Source: Mesostigma viride
Taxonomy: Eukaryota; Streptophyta; Mesostigmatophyceae; Mesostigmatales; Mesostigmataceae
Assembly (NCBI GenBank): GCA_009746045.1
Contig: RPFO01000082.1
Span: 2,256,506-2,320,505 of the forward strand
Direction of reading: 5' to 3'
Length of the DNA: 64,000 bases
The notes under the pieces were generated by a model. It was given only the letters and a program-made list of their open reading frames with translations. It had not been told where the DNA came from and did no database searches. The translations under genes were made by a program, and so were the position numbers. Shown piece after piece: positions 62,721 through 64,000 of this stretch (position 1 is its first letter; the number at the start of each line of letters is the position of its first letter).

Positions 62721-63894
62721 CCGCTCAGGGCTATGTGTTACATATGCTCCCCACGGAGCTATAGTAGTAATTAATGCAGCGCATACCCGCATCAAGGCCA
62801 TGCCTGGGCGGCCCTCCGCCGCCTCGACAGGTTCTGAACATGCTGCTAGCGACCTGAGCGAGCGGCCGGCGCAAGCGCATGCATTCTGATCAAGGCCCTT
62901 GTCGCCATACGAATGCACCTTCAGTATGAGCACTACGCTACGTGAAAACGGCTGAAAGACATGGTTGACGGCGGATCGAGCTAGCTCTGAACGTACCGTC
63001 CGCGTCTAAGCCACGAATTCAGCTATCAGATCAAGTTTGCATCCGGTGTGCGTCTCTATAAGACGCATCCGCCAGTATCATCAGTTACGGCCTGAAACGC
63101 AGCATCAAAAAAGTTATACGCACGTGACGTAATTCACGCAGGCTTTGACATCCCCGAAAGCTAAACGCGGTCTGGAAACGGAGCTTTCGATCCGGCTCCC
63201 AGCCCAACCCACTCGCCCTTGCTAGATCGCTCAGCCGCCTCGGGATTACCTCGGCGCTCACTCATCGCCAATTAACTGGGACAGACGACCTCGTACCGAG
63301 CCAAAGAAACCTTGCCGAGAACCCAAACGGATTCGTTAATTGGTACCCCGGCCAGGATACCTTTTCCTATCACGATTGGCAGAGCCTGTCCACGAGCGAG
63401 AATATATGCGAATATCATCCACTACTTATCACTGTCCAGAGCCATATTGTGCCATGCCAATCCAGGGTAATCATTGACCTTGGACATTGTGGGGACGCCA
63501 GTAGTCACTGCCGCCATCGGGCAGCCATGCCTAGAATTAATGTTTGCCTAGCCGATCGAGTCACCATACCTAGTCACGTGCACCGCTAGCGCACGGTACA
63601 TAACCAGCCCGGCCTAGCCCTAGCTTATAGCCCTTGTACAACCATGCTACGTCCTGGCTATGATCAGCGCTCGATCACTTGCCCACACTCCTTGTTATGA
63701 TATGCTCACACGGGTCTTATTGCACCCACAGAACTTGCCGGATTGTCTATCGTGTCCGATTGCTGCTGTGGCATTAGTTCATTAACTAGTGTGACCCGCT
63801 GGCTTCTCCCAGCACTTTGCGGCGGTAGAGGGACTGCCCGCTGCCCGCTGCGTAGTACGTGGTCCTTCGCTGCATGCGCTCCGGAGAGGGGAAC
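62721..63894. other. No gene recognised
   Basis: A 50-bp tail-repeat remnant lies at 62725-62775. The stretch at 62900-63110 (GTGCGTCTCTATAAGACGCA) resembles the 5' UTR region of the ORF1 elements and may be a decayed 5' end. The rest has no supportable frame. Confidence 0.4.
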
Positions 63895-64000
63895 AGTACG
63901 GTGCTCGCTTCGCTCGCGGCCCGCTGGATAGTACGGTGCTCGCTTCGCTCGCGGCCCGCTGGATAGTACGGTGCTCGCTTCGCTCGCGGCCCGCTGGATA
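63895..64000. repeat. 35-bp tandem repeat running out of the window
   Basis: Three identical units starting AGTACGGTGCTCGCTTCGCT (63895, 63930, 63965) lie head-to-tail with no spacer, and a fourth begins at 64000. Within the unit GCTCGC occurs twice around TTC. It is a minisatellite, and its full length is not visible. Confidence 0.92.

Noticed and set aside
63895-64000. CRISPR-like repeat array
   Set aside because: The units are contiguous, with no spacers, and the window is eukaryotic.

Overview
This is a window of a nuclear eukaryotic genome, most likely a green alga (chlorophyte). The evidence is one clearly spliced host gene with short GC-rich exons and introns of the gtgagt/gtgcgt...ctgcag type, a receptor-like class III nucleotide cyclase of the kind common in chlorophytes, a possible TGTAA polyadenylation signal, and a high load of algal-type transposons (chromovirus, hAT, several non-LTR clades). 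The lineage call is an inference. I saw no tRNA, rRNA, CRISPR array or bacterial operon.

Layout. 1-4.1 kb: dispersed repeats and a decayed L1-type ORF1 split by a 769-bp TIR element. 4.14-18.06 kb: a three-level nest. A hAT element (TIR CCAGGTTGTGAAATACG, 8-bp TSD CACCTTAT) contains a complete 12.5-kb Ty3/gypsy chromovirus on the minus strand (573-bp LTRs that look identical, 5-bp TSD CTGAG). That element has a 1.72-kb TTAA-flanked transposon inserted in its gag. 18.2-21.0 kb: a long-armed foldback element flanked by 96-bp direct repeats. 21.4-27.1 kb: fragments of two non-LTR retrotransposons and low-information ORFs. 28.85-40.64 kb: the host cyclase gene, eight recognised exons, plus strand, with a 1.8-kb CCCT/CATC microsatellite in intron 3. 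41.7-42.5 kb: ORF1 fragments. 42.65-49.18 kb: a spliced plus-strand gene of about 1,780 codons that I do not recognise, with recurring hairpins in its introns. 49.5-62.9 kb: a dense nest of ORF1-only LINE-like elements, a truncated LINE RT, copies of one tail repeat, and several copies of a RING-finger/zinc-finger/RT/PD-(D/E)XK non-LTR element that inserts into TA tracts. 63.9 kb-end: a 35-bp tandem repeat that runs out of the window.

How the parts relate. The cyclase should be a membrane receptor: outer ligand-binding domain, EGF-like segment, one transmembrane helix, then two cyclase halves inside the cell that together form one active site. The rest is mostly mobile DNA. The ORF1-only elements share a 3' tail with a nearby RT fragment and may be parasites of such a LINE. 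The RING-RT element has hit the same TA site in the tail repeat twice, in opposite orientations.

Caution. At least seven frame breaks fall in or next to short homopolymers, mostly C/G, in both transposons and the host-like gene. Some of them may be assembly indels and not true mutations.
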